A stretch of DNA of 64,000 nt from CAVTWH01 sp963850915 (lineage in GTDB: Bacteria; Actinomycetota; Actinomycetes; Mycobacteriales; Micromonosporaceae): positions 310,001 to 374,000 of the forward strand of contig CAWKND010000011.1 of assembly GCA_963850915.1 (NCBI GenBank). Direction: 5' to 3'. Made by a program: the position numbers and the translations under genes. The notes under the pieces were generated by a model, which did no database searches, was not told where the DNA came from, and saw only the letters and a list, made by a program, of their open reading frames with translations. This document shows, one piece after another, positions 17,765 to 25,958 of the stretch. Each line of letters begins with the position of its first letter. Positions within the stretch are counted from its first letter, which is position 1.

Positions 17765-20509
17765 TCAGTCCAGATCGGTGCTGGGCGCTCCGGGGCGGCG
17801 GCGCAGGATCAGGTTGAGGACGAGCGCCGTCCAGCCGGTCTGGTGCGAGGCGCCCAGCCCCTGGCCGGTATCCCCGTGGAAGTACTCGTAGAACGGGATG
17901 AGGTCGTGCCAGTTGGGGTCGTCCTGGAACAGCGGGGTGTCGCCGAAGACCGGCCGGCGGCCGTTCTCGTCGGCCACGAAGATCGAGACCAGCCGGTGGG
18001 AGATGTCGTCGGCGATCTCCAGTAGCGTGTGCCGCTCCCCCGAGCCGGTCGGATATTCGACCATCAGGTCGTCGCCGAAGAATCGGTAGAAGCGCCGCAG
18101 CGCCTCGATGAGCAGGAAGTTCACCGGGAACCAGACCGGCCCGCGCCAGTTGGAGTTGCCGCCGAACACCGCCGTACGCGACTCGGCCGGCTGGTAGTCG
18201 ACGGTGAACTCGGTGCCGCCGAGGGTGACCGTGAACGGCTCCGCCAGGTGCGCCTTGGACAGCGCCCGCAGGCCGTGCGGGGAGAGGAACTCCGCCTCGT
18301 CGAGCATCCGGGCCAGGATCTTCAGCAGCTGGTCGGGACCGACCATGGCGAGCAGTCGCTGCTGCTGGCCGTGTTGGATCCGGCGCGAGCCGATCACCTC
18401 GGCGTACTCCGGGCGGTTGGCCAGGAACCAGCGCAGCCGCGCGGTCAGCTCCGGCAGCCGGGCCATCGCGAGCGAGGAGAGCGTGGTGGTCGCGGCGAGC
18501 GGGAGCAGGCCGACGACGGAGCGGACCTTCAGGGGTACGGTGCCGCCGTCCGCTTCGCGGAGCACGTCGTAGAAGAACGCGTCGTCGGCGTCCCACAGGC
18601 CGGTCTCGTACGCGGCCGCGGCGATGTAGGCGAAGTGCTCGAAGAACTTCGGTGCCAGGTCGCCGTAGCTGCCGTCGCGGTGCGCCAGGACGAGAGTGAT
18701 CTCCAGCAGGTTGAGGGCGTACATCGCCATCCAGGCGGTGCCGTCGCTCTGCTCCAGCTGGCCGGCGATGGGCAGCGCGGCACCCCGGTCGAACGGGCCG
18801 ATGTTGTCCAGCCCGAGGAAGCCGCCCTCGAAGACGTTGTTGCCGGTGGCGTCCTTGCGATTGACCCACCAGGTGAAGTTCATCAGCAGCTTGTGCAGGA
18901 CCCGGGCGAGGAAGTCGAAGTCGCCCGAGCCGTCGATCTCGAAGACCTTCAGCGCCGCCCAGGCATGTACCGGCGGGTTGACGTCGTCGAACGCCCACTC
19001 GTAGGCGGGCAGCTGCCCGTTGGGGTGCATGTACCACTCCTTCAACAGCAGGAGCAGCTGGTTCTTGGCGAAGCCGGGGTCGACGTGCGCGATCGCCACG
19101 CAGTGGAAGGCCAGATCCCAGGCGGCGTACCAGGGATATTCCCAGGTGTCCGGCATGGTGATCACGTCGCAGTTGGTCATGTGCCACCAGTGCGAGTTGC
19201 GGCCGTGCTGGTGGCTCTCGGGTGGCGCCTTGCCGGACGGGTCGCCGGCCAGCCAGCGCTGCACGTCGTAGTTGTAGAACTGCTTGGTCCACATCAGCCC
19301 GGCGACCGCCTGGCGCAGCACCATCGCCTCGTCCTTGCTGACCGCCGGCGGGGTGAGCGCGCCGAAGAAGTCGTCGGCCTCGGCCAGCCGGTCGGTCATC
19401 ACCTGGGCGAAGCCGGCGTCCAGGTCGGCCGGGGCGGGGCTGGGTGCGTTGTCGGTCAGCAGCGTCAGCCGGAGCTTGACCTGCACGCTGCCGCCGGCCG
19501 GTACGGTCAGCGCGTAGTGCAGTGCGGCTTTGGTCCCGGTACCCGCCGGGTTGATGGTGTCCAGCCCGTTGATCAGGTGCTCGCCGATGCCGTCCTTGGG
19601 GTACTTCGACCGGTTGGGCAGTCCCCAGAGGCGCTCGGCGTTGGACTCGTTGTCGCAGGCCATCGCGGTCGGCTCGACGCCGTCCACCGGCGCGCCGCTG
19701 AGCAGCAGCCGGCCCAGCTTCTGGTGCTCGCCGACCAGCCGGGCGCCGTCACAGGTGATCACCGGGATCTGGTCGCGGCCGGGCAGGCCCCAGGCCCAGG
19801 TGTTGCGGAACCACAGCGTGGGCAGCAGGTGCAGGGTCGACTCGGCCGGGCCGCGGTTGTCGACGGTGAGCACGATGCAGATGTCCTCCGGGGCGGCCTT
19901 CGCGTACTCGGCCGTCACCGACCAGTATTTCGAGTCGTCGAAGATGCCGGTGTCGACCAGCTCGTACTCCGGCTGGTCCCGGCCGCGCTCCCGGTTGACC
20001 TTGGCCAGCTCGGTGTACGGGAAGGCGGTCTGCGGGTAGTGGTAGCGCCAGCGCATCCAGGAGTGGGTGGGCGTGGAGTCGAGGAACCACCAGTATTCCT
20101 TGGCGTCCTCGGCGTGGTTGCCCTCCGGCCCGCCGAGCCCGAAGATCCGCTCCTTCAGGATGTTGTCGACGCCGTTCCACATCGCCAGGCCGAAGCAGAA
20201 GCGCTGCTGGTCGTCGCAGATGCCGGCGAGGCCGTCCTCGTTCCACCGGTACGTGCGGGAGCGGGCGTGGTCGTGCGGGAAGTAGTCCCAGGCCGTACCC
20301 CACTCGGAGTAGTCCTCGCGGACTGTCCCCCAGGCTCGCTCAGCCAGATATGGTCCCCAGCCGCGCCAGGCCGCCTCGCCCGAGTCGGCGGCGGCCAGCC
20401 GGCCCTTCTCGGCGGCCCCGGCCGGCGCGGCATCGGCGGACCCCGATGCCCCCGGCTCGGTCCAGCGTGCCCCGTCTGGGCTTTCCGACTGCGCACTCAC
20501 GTCCTGCAT
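17765..20509 (-). CDS. GH63-like (MGH1-type) glycoside hydrolase
   Basis: The 914-residue (alpha/alpha)6-barrel protein resembles mannosyl-oligosaccharide glucosidase-type hydrolases. Recognisable blocks are WEYPWYAAWDLAFHCVAIAH (catalytic-acid region), YEWAFDDVNPPVHAW, NWRGPVWFPVNFLL and the C-terminal FYEYFHGDTGQGLGASHQTG. No signal peptide is visible, so it likely acts on an intracellular alpha-glucoside. It lies back to back with the glycogen debranching and branching genes, which suggests alpha-glucan or trehalose-related metabolism. The ATG at 20507 or GTG at 20498 are the candidate starts; AGGAAG upstream fits the GTG better. Confidence 0.85.
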   Translation of the reverse strand: MQDVSAQSESPDGARWTEPGASGSADAAPAGAAEKGRLAAADSGEAAWRGWGPYLAERAWGTVREDYSEWGTAWDYFPHDHARSRTYRWNEDGLAGICDDQQRFCFGLAMWNGVDNILKERIFGLGGPEGNHAEDAKEYWWFLDSTPTHSWMRWRYHYPQTAFPYTELAKVNRERGRDQPEYELVDTGIFDDSKYWSVTAEYAKAAPEDICIVLTVDNRGPAESTLHLLPTLWFRNTWAWGLPGRDQIPVITCDGARLVGEHQKLGRLLLSGAPVDGVEPTAMACDNESNAERLWGLPNRSKYPKDGIGEHLINGLDTINPAGTGTKAALHYALTVPAGGSVQVKLRLTLLTDNAPSPAPADLDAGFAQVMTDRLAEADDFFGALTPPAVSKDEAMVLRQAVAGLMWTKQFYNYDVQRWLAGDPSGKAPPESHQHGRNSHWWHMTNCDVITMPDTWEYPWYAAWDLAFHCVAIAHVDPGFAKNQLLLLLKEWYMHPNGQLPAYEWAFDDVNPPVHAWAALKVFEIDGSGDFDFLARVLHKLLMNFTWWVNRKDATGNNVFEGGFLGLDNIGPFDRGAALPIAGQLEQSDGTAWMAMYALNLLEITLVLAHRDGSYGDLAPKFFEHFAYIAAAAYETGLWDADDAFFYDVLREADGGTVPLKVRSVVGLLPLAATTTLSSLAMARLPELTARLRWFLANRPEYAEVIGSRRIQHGQQQRLLAMVGPDQLLKILARMLDEAEFLSPHGLRALSKAHLAEPFTVTLGGTEFTVDYQPAESRTAVFGGNSNWRGPVWFPVNFLLIEALRRFYRFFGDDLMVEYPTGSGERHTLLEIADDISHRLVSIFVADENGRRPVFGDTPLFQDDPNWHDLIPFYEYFHGDTGQGLGASHQTGWTALVLNLILRRRPGAPSTDLD

Positions 20510-20578
20510 TCTTCCTGATGGTTGTTTCGAGCCGATGCGCGCATGCGCCCGGCACCGCTGACTGGAACAATCCCGATC

Positions 20579-23500
20579 ATGCCCACCCCACTCCCGATCG
20601 TCTACGGCCCGCAGCTGTGCGGCGACCTCCCCACCGCCGCGACCCGCGAGTGGCTGGTACCCGACGGGTGCGGCGGCTACGCCAGCGGGACCGTCGCCGG
20701 GCTTCGTACCCGCCGGTACCACGGACTGTTCGTGATCTCCGGGGCGCGGGCCAGTGACCGGCACCTCGGCCTGGTGTCGCTCGATCCGGTCCTACACCTG
20801 CCTGGTGCCAGCGTGCCACTCGCGTGTCACGAGTGGGCCTCCGGCGCGATCTCCCCCGACGGTAACCGGTTCCTCGAGCACTTCGAGGTGGTGGACGGGC
20901 TGCCGCGCTGGCGGTGGCGGGTGGGGGACGTGGTGCTGGAGCGAGAGCTGGCGATGGGGTACCGGGAACGCACCCTCGGCGTGGTGCACCGGCTGCTGGC
21001 CGGCGGGCCGGTCCGGCTGACGTTGGACGCGCTGTGCACCTGGCGGGACGGGCACGGCGAGCGCTTCGCGTCGGGCGGGGACCTGCCGACCACCCCGGCC
21101 GCCGACGGTGTCGTGGTCGCCGACGCCTACCGGCTGGCCGGCCCCGGCTTCACCCCGGCTGGCGGCTGGTACGAAGGCGTGCACCTGCGGGCCGAGGCCG
21201 ACCGGGGACTCGCCGCCCACGAGGACGTCTGGCACGCCGGTTCGTTCACCGCCGACCTGTCCACCGGCCAGGCCATCGAGGTCTCCGCCTGGGGCGGCGA
21301 CCTGGCCCAGCGCCCGCGCCCGGCAGGCGAGCTGATCGAGGCGGCGCACGCCCGGGCCCGCGCGGTGCTGACCACGGCCGCGCCGGTGGACGCGGTGGGC
21401 GCCACGCTCGCGCTGGCCGCAGATGCCTTCGTGGTACGCCCACCGGAGGCCGGTGCGCCGGATGTGGTCGCCGGGTACCCGTGGTTCGGGGCGTGGTCGC
21501 GGGACACGATGATCTCGTACGAGGGGCTGCTGCTCGCCACCAACCGGGCTGACGAGGGGCGCGAGCTGCTGCGCGGGTACGCCGCAACGGTGTCGCAGGG
21601 CATGCTGGCCAACACGGCCGACACCGGCTCGGTGGAGTTCAACACGGTGGACGGCACGCTCTGGTTCGCGCACGCGGTCGGCCGGCACGTGACCGTTGCC
21701 GGCGACGCTGACCTGGCGGCCGAGCTAGTGGCGACCCTGGACGGGATCGTAGCGGCGCACCTGGCCGGTACCCGGTACGGCATCCGCGTCGACCCGACCG
21801 ACGGGCTGCTCACCCAGGGGCAGCCGGGGTACGCGCTGACCTGGATGGATGCCGTGATCAACGGGGACGCGGTGACGCCCCGGATCGGCAAGCCGGTAGA
21901 GATCAACGCGCTGTGGATCAACGCGCTGGCCACCGTCGCGGCGCTGCACGAGCGGCTCGGCTCGGACGCCACCGCCCTGCACGGTCACATCGCGCGGGCC
22001 ACCGCCAGCTTCCGCCGCCGCTTCCCCGCCCCGACCGGCTGGCTGTACGACGTCGTGGACGGCCCAGCCGGTGACGACGCTGCCCTCCGGCCGAACCAGG
22101 CGCTCGCCTACGGGCTGCCGTACGCGCCGCTGCGTGGCGAGCCGCTGCCCGGAGCGGTCGGCGCGCAGCTGCTGACCCCGCTCGGGCTGCGCAGCCTCGG
22201 GCCGGCCGAGACCGGGTACGTGTCGGCGCACCGGGGCGGGCCGGTGGAGCGCGACCGCGGGTACCACCAGGGCACCGTGTGGCCGTGGCTGATCGGCCCG
22301 TACGCCGATGCCCGGCACGCGGCCGGGCAGCCGACCGCGGAGCTGTTCGCCGGGCTCGCCGCGCACCTCGGCGAGGGCGGCCTCGGCTCGGTTTCGGAGA
22401 CCGCCGACGGGGCCGCGCCGCACAACCTGTCCGGCTGCCCGTTCCAGGCGTGGTCGGTTGCCGAAGTGAACCGAGCGCCTGCCGCGACTGACGATATCGT
22501 CGTCGCATTCGGCTTTACGTGCACGAAATCTCGATGTCGCACGAGGGCCACCAGCAGCCGAAATACTGGACGCGTTCCCCCGGACACGAGTTACGGCACC
22601 AGCGTTGGTGCCCGCTGGCGCGTGTCCGGAGGTGGGCGGGCGGGCGCGAGGGCGAAGGAGCGGCCGATGCCGCAGGAGGACGACCGGTTCGCAGGCAGGC
22701 CGAGCTCATTGGTCCAGACGGCACCGGGACCAACCAAGCCGGCGCGGTCGCTGCGCATACTCATGCTCTCCTGGGAATATCCGCCGGTCGTGGTGGGCGG
22801 GCTCGGCCGGCATGTCCACGCGCTGGCGACCTCGCTGGCGCGGGCCGGACACCAGGTGACCGTGGTGACCCGGCACTCCCCCGACGCGCCGCTGGAAGAA
22901 GTGCGCGAGGGGGTACGGGTGGTGCGCGCGCCCGAGGACCCGCCGCTCTTCCCGCTCTCCACGCCGACCCTGCTGGCCTGGACGATGGCGTTCAACCACT
23001 CGCTCACCCGGGCCGCGCTGCACGCCACGGCGACCGACGGCTACGACGTCATCCACGCCCACGACTGGCTGGTCACGCACACCGCCGTCACGATGAAGGA
23101 CCACCTCGGGGTACCGCTGGTGTCCACCATCCACGCCACCGAGGCCGGCCGGCACCAGGGCTGGCTGCCGGACGACATGAACAAGTGCATCCACTCGGTG
23201 GAGTGGTGGCTGGCCCGCGAGGCCAACCGGATCGTGGTCTGCTCCGAGTACATGCGCTGGGAGGTCAGCCGGCTGCTGGAGATGGAGAGCGGGCAGATCA
23301 CCGTCATCCCCAACGGCGTCACCGCCCCCGAGTGGCAGGCCACCCCGGATGCGATTGACGCAGCCCGGGCGCGCTTCGCCGGCGAGGGGCCGCTGGTCGG
23401 CTTCGCCGGGCGGCTGGTCTACGAGAAGGGCGTCCAGCACCTCATCTCCGCCCTGCCCGAACTGCGCTGGCGGCACCCGGGACTGCGGATGGTGATCGCC

Positions 23501-24031
23501 GGGGACGGGCCGCACAAGGCGCACCTGCAGGCGGAGGTACGCGAGATGCGGCTGGACCGGGCGGTCAGCTTCGCCGGCTTCGTCGGCCCCGACCTGCCCT
23601 CGACCATGGCCGCCACGGATGCCTTCGTGGTACCGAGCATCTACGAACCGTTCGGCATGGTGGCCCTGGAGGCGGCCGCCGCCGGGGCACCACTCGCGGT
23701 CGCCGCGACCGGTGGGCTCGCCGAGATTGTCGAACCGGGCGTCACCGGCGTCACGTTCCCCGCCAAGAACACCGGGGCGCTGGCTGACGCCGTCTCCGGG
23801 CTGCTCGCCGACGAGCCGGCCGCACAGCGGATGGCGGCCGAGGCGAAACAGATGGTGCACGAGCGGTACGCGTGGCCGTCGATCGCCGCGAGTACGGCGG
23901 CGGCATACCGGGCGACCATCGCCGACGCGCCGGAGAACAAGGCTCAGGTACGCGCGCGACGGGCCGCTGACCGGCCGACAATCATCGTGCCGGAGGGCAA
24001 TCTGCTCTCCTTGGACGACGTCCTGATGTGA
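20579..24031 (+). CDS. Glycogen debranching enzyme (amylo-alpha-1,6-glucosidase) fused in frame to a GT4 glycosyltransferase
   Basis: One uninterrupted frame of 1150 codons holds two enzymes. Codons 1-635 are a bacterial glycogen debranching enzyme: N-terminal domain WLVPDGCGGYASGT with RTRRYHGL, then the barrel with GYPWFGAWSRDTMISYEGLL, WMDAVINGDAVTPR and YHQGTVWPWLIGPY, ending SGCPFQAWSVAEVNRA. About 65 residues follow with poor codon bias and no domain. The rest is a complete GT4 enzyme with its own start (see 22667). Debranchers normally end right after AWSVAE, so the fusion may come from a lost stop or an indel near 22480-22500. Confidence 0.88.
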   Translation: MPTPLPIVYGPQLCGDLPTAATREWLVPDGCGGYASGTVAGLRTRRYHGLFVISGARASDRHLGLVSLDPVLHLPGASVPLACHEWASGAISPDGNRFLEHFEVVDGLPRWRWRVGDVVLERELAMGYRERTLGVVHRLLAGGPVRLTLDALCTWRDGHGERFASGGDLPTTPAADGVVVADAYRLAGPGFTPAGGWYEGVHLRAEADRGLAAHEDVWHAGSFTADLSTGQAIEVSAWGGDLAQRPRPAGELIEAAHARARAVLTTAAPVDAVGATLALAADAFVVRPPEAGAPDVVAGYPWFGAWSRDTMISYEGLLLATNRADEGRELLRGYAATVSQGMLANTADTGSVEFNTVDGTLWFAHAVGRHVTVAGDADLAAELVATLDGIVAAHLAGTRYGIRVDPTDGLLTQGQPGYALTWMDAVINGDAVTPRIGKPVEINALWINALATVAALHERLGSDATALHGHIARATASFRRRFPAPTGWLYDVVDGPAGDDAALRPNQALAYGLPYAPLRGEPLPGAVGAQLLTPLGLRSLGPAETGYVSAHRGGPVERDRGYHQGTVWPWLIGPYADARHAAGQPTAELFAGLAAHLGEGGLGSVSETADGAAPHNLSGCPFQAWSVAEVNRAPAATDDIVVAFGFTCTKSRCRTRATSSRNTGRVPPDTSYGTSVGARWRVSGGGRAGARAKERPMPQEDDRFAGRPSSLVQTAPGPTKPARSLRILMLSWEYPPVVVGGLGRHVHALATSLARAGHQVTVVTRHSPDAPLEEVREGVRVVRAPEDPPLFPLSTPTLLAWTMAFNHSLTRAALHATATDGYDVIHAHDWLVTHTAVTMKDHLGVPLVSTIHATEAGRHQGWLPDDMNKCIHSVEWWLAREANRIVVCSEYMRWEVSRLLEMESGQITVIPNGVTAPEWQATPDAIDAARARFAGEGPLVGFAGRLVYEKGVQHLISALPELRWRHPGLRMVIAGDGPHKAHLQAEVREMRLDRAVSFAGFVGPDLPSTMAATDAFVVPSIYEPFGMVALEAAAAGAPLAVAATGGLAEIVEPGVTGVTFPAKNTGALADAVSGLLADEPAAQRMAAEAKQMVHERYAWPSIAASTAAAYRATIADAPENKAQVRARRAADRPTIIVPEGNLLSLDDVLM
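22667..24031 (+). CDS. GT4 glycosyltransferase (glycogen synthase-like), with independent start inside the fused frame
   Basis: From the ATG at 22667, preceded by GAAGGAG, 454 residues encode a GT-B fold enzyme. The N-terminal WEYPPVVVGGLGRHVHALA and HAHDWLVT and the C-terminal GFAGRLVYEKGVQHLI, SIYEPFGMVALEA and ATGGLAEIVEPGVTG are the GT4 donor-binding signatures seen in actinobacterial glycogen synthases. It likely elongates alpha-glucan with a nucleotide sugar and sits 21 bp upstream of the branching enzyme gene. Translation from this site would give a free enzyme regardless of the upstream fusion. Confidence 0.9.
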   Translation: MPQEDDRFAGRPSSLVQTAPGPTKPARSLRILMLSWEYPPVVVGGLGRHVHALATSLARAGHQVTVVTRHSPDAPLEEVREGVRVVRAPEDPPLFPLSTPTLLAWTMAFNHSLTRAALHATATDGYDVIHAHDWLVTHTAVTMKDHLGVPLVSTIHATEAGRHQGWLPDDMNKCIHSVEWWLAREANRIVVCSEYMRWEVSRLLEMESGQITVIPNGVTAPEWQATPDAIDAARARFAGEGPLVGFAGRLVYEKGVQHLISALPELRWRHPGLRMVIAGDGPHKAHLQAEVREMRLDRAVSFAGFVGPDLPSTMAATDAFVVPSIYEPFGMVALEAAAAGAPLAVAATGGLAEIVEPGVTGVTFPAKNTGALADAVSGLLADEPAAQRMAAEAKQMVHERYAWPSIAASTAAAYRATIADAPENKAQVRARRAADRPTIIVPEGNLLSLDDVLM

Positions 24032-24052
24032 GATCCACGAAGATGCGGTGAG

Positions 24053-25909
24053 ATGGACAGCATGACGCTGTCAGATCTCGACCTGTTCCTCCTGTCGCAG
24101 GGCCGGCACGAGCGCCTCTGGGAGGTGCTCGGCGCCCACCCGGTCGAGGGGGGTACCGACTTCGCCGTCTGGGCACCGAACGCGCAGGCGGTCTTCGTGG
24201 ACGGCGAGTTCACCGGCTGGGACCTGAACGGCGGGATCGAACTCAAGCCACAGGGGCCGAGCGGGGTGTGGACCGGGTACGCGCCGGGGGCCGTCAAGTG
24301 GCAGCGGTACAAGTACCGGATCCTCGGTGCGGACGGCAACTGGGTACAGCACGCCGACCCGTACGCCACGCACTCGGAGGTACCGCCGGCCACCGCCTCG
24401 GTCATCTTCGACAGCGGATACCAGTGGGGCGACGGCGACTGGATGGCGGCGCGGCGTACCGACCACCACGCCCGGCCGATGTCCGTCTACGAGGTGCACC
24501 TGGCCTCCTGGCGCCCCGGACTGTCCTATGTGGACCTGGCCGACCAGTTGGTCACGCACGTGCGCAACATGGGCTTCACGCACGTGGAGTTCATGCCGGT
24601 GATGGAGCACCCGTTCGGCGGCTCCTGGGGGTACCAGGTCACCGGCTTCTACGCGCCGACCGCACGCCTGGGCAACCCGGACGACCTGCGGTACCTGATC
24701 GACATGCTGCACCGCAACGGGATCGGCGTACTACTGGACTGGGTCCCGGCGCACTTCCCGAAGGACGAGTGGGCGCTGGCGCGCTTCGACGGTACCCCGC
24801 TCTACGAGCACCCGGATCCACGCCGCGGCGAGCACCCCGACTGGGGCAGCCTGATCTTCGACTACGGCCGCCCCGAGGTCCGCAACTTCCTGCTCGCCAA
24901 CGCGCTGTTCTGGCTGGAGGAGTTCCACGCCGACGGGCTGCGGGTGGACGCCGTCTCCTCGATGCTCTTCCTCGACTACTCGCGCAAGGCTGGCGAGTGG
25001 GAGCCGAACATCCACGGTGGCAACGAGAACCTGGAGGCGATCGCCTTCTTCCGGGACCTGAACGAGCTGGCCTACCGGGTACACCCGGGGGTTGTGATGA
25101 TCGCCGAGGAGTCGGCCGCGTGGCCCGGGGTGTCCCGCCCCACCGACTGGGGCGGGCTGGGCTTCGGTTTCAAGTGGAACATGGGCTGGATGCACGACAC
25201 CTTGAACTTCTTCAAGGAGGACCCGGTCAACCGCTCGTGGCACTTCGACACGCTCACCCTGCCGACCACGTACGCGTTCACCGAGAACTACCTGCTGCCG
25301 CTCTCCCACGACGAGGTGGTGCACGGCAAGCACTCGCTGGTCGGCAAGATGCCCGGCGACCGCTGGCAGCGGGTGGCCGGGCTGCGCGGGCTGCTCGCCT
25401 ACCAGTGGGCCTTCCCCGGCAAGCAACTGCTGTTCATGGGCTCCGAACTGGCCCAGGAGACCGAGTGGTCGGAGGAGCGCGGCCTGGACTGGAACGCCGC
25501 CTTCCAGTACGGCGCAACGGGTGTGGCCCAGCTGCTCGGTGACATGAACCGGGTCTACCGGGAGTCGCCGGCGCTCTACAGCCAGGACGCCACGCCGGCC
25601 GGCTTCGGCTGGATGGTCTCCGACCGGGACGCCAACGTACTCGCGTTCGTCCGCTGGGGTAGCCAGGGCGAGGCGCTGGTGTGCGTGTGCAACTTCGCGG
25701 GTACCCCGCACCACGACTACCGGATCGGGCTGCCGTCCGCGGGCACCTGGGCCGAAGTGGTGAACACCGACGGCACCGAGTACGGCGGCTCCGGGGTGGG
25801 CAACATGGGTGCCGTGGAGGCCAGTACCGAGGGGATGCACGGGTACCCGGCATCGACTGCGGTGAGCATCGGCGCGTACGCCGTCGTCTGGCTGCGCCCG
25901 GTCGACTGA
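24053..25909 (+). CDS. glgB: 1,4-alpha-glucan branching enzyme
   Basis: The 618-residue GH13 enzyme forms alpha-1,6 branches in glycogen. It has an N-terminal CBM48-like domain (GTDFAVWAPNAQAVFVDGEF), then the catalytic barrel with DWVPAHFPKDEWALARFDGT, the nucleophile Asp in GLRVDAVSSML, the acid Glu in VVMIAEES, and LPLSHDEVVHGKHSL. The C-terminal beta domain is complete. It is shorter than forms with a duplicated N-terminal domain but normal for this subtype. A start nine bases in (MTLSDL) is equally possible. Confidence 0.96.
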   Translation: MDSMTLSDLDLFLLSQGRHERLWEVLGAHPVEGGTDFAVWAPNAQAVFVDGEFTGWDLNGGIELKPQGPSGVWTGYAPGAVKWQRYKYRILGADGNWVQHADPYATHSEVPPATASVIFDSGYQWGDGDWMAARRTDHHARPMSVYEVHLASWRPGLSYVDLADQLVTHVRNMGFTHVEFMPVMEHPFGGSWGYQVTGFYAPTARLGNPDDLRYLIDMLHRNGIGVLLDWVPAHFPKDEWALARFDGTPLYEHPDPRRGEHPDWGSLIFDYGRPEVRNFLLANALFWLEEFHADGLRVDAVSSMLFLDYSRKAGEWEPNIHGGNENLEAIAFFRDLNELAYRVHPGVVMIAEESAAWPGVSRPTDWGGLGFGFKWNMGWMHDTLNFFKEDPVNRSWHFDTLTLPTTYAFTENYLLPLSHDEVVHGKHSLVGKMPGDRWQRVAGLRGLLAYQWAFPGKQLLFMGSELAQETEWSEERGLDWNAAFQYGATGVAQLLGDMNRVYRESPALYSQDATPAGFGWMVSDRDANVLAFVRWGSQGEALVCVCNFAGTPHHDYRIGLPSAGTWAEVVNTDGTEYGGSGVGNMGAVEASTEGMHGYPASTAVSIGAYAVVWLRPVD

Positions 25910-25958
25910 CCGCTCCGCTCGGGTGGCCGGGCTGTCCCGACCACCCGAGCGATCCGTG

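Noticed and set aside
18029..20518. An 829-codon open frame on the plus strand
   Set aside because: It is fully antisense to the GH63-like gene, whose motifs are clear; long antisense frames arise from GC-rich third positions.
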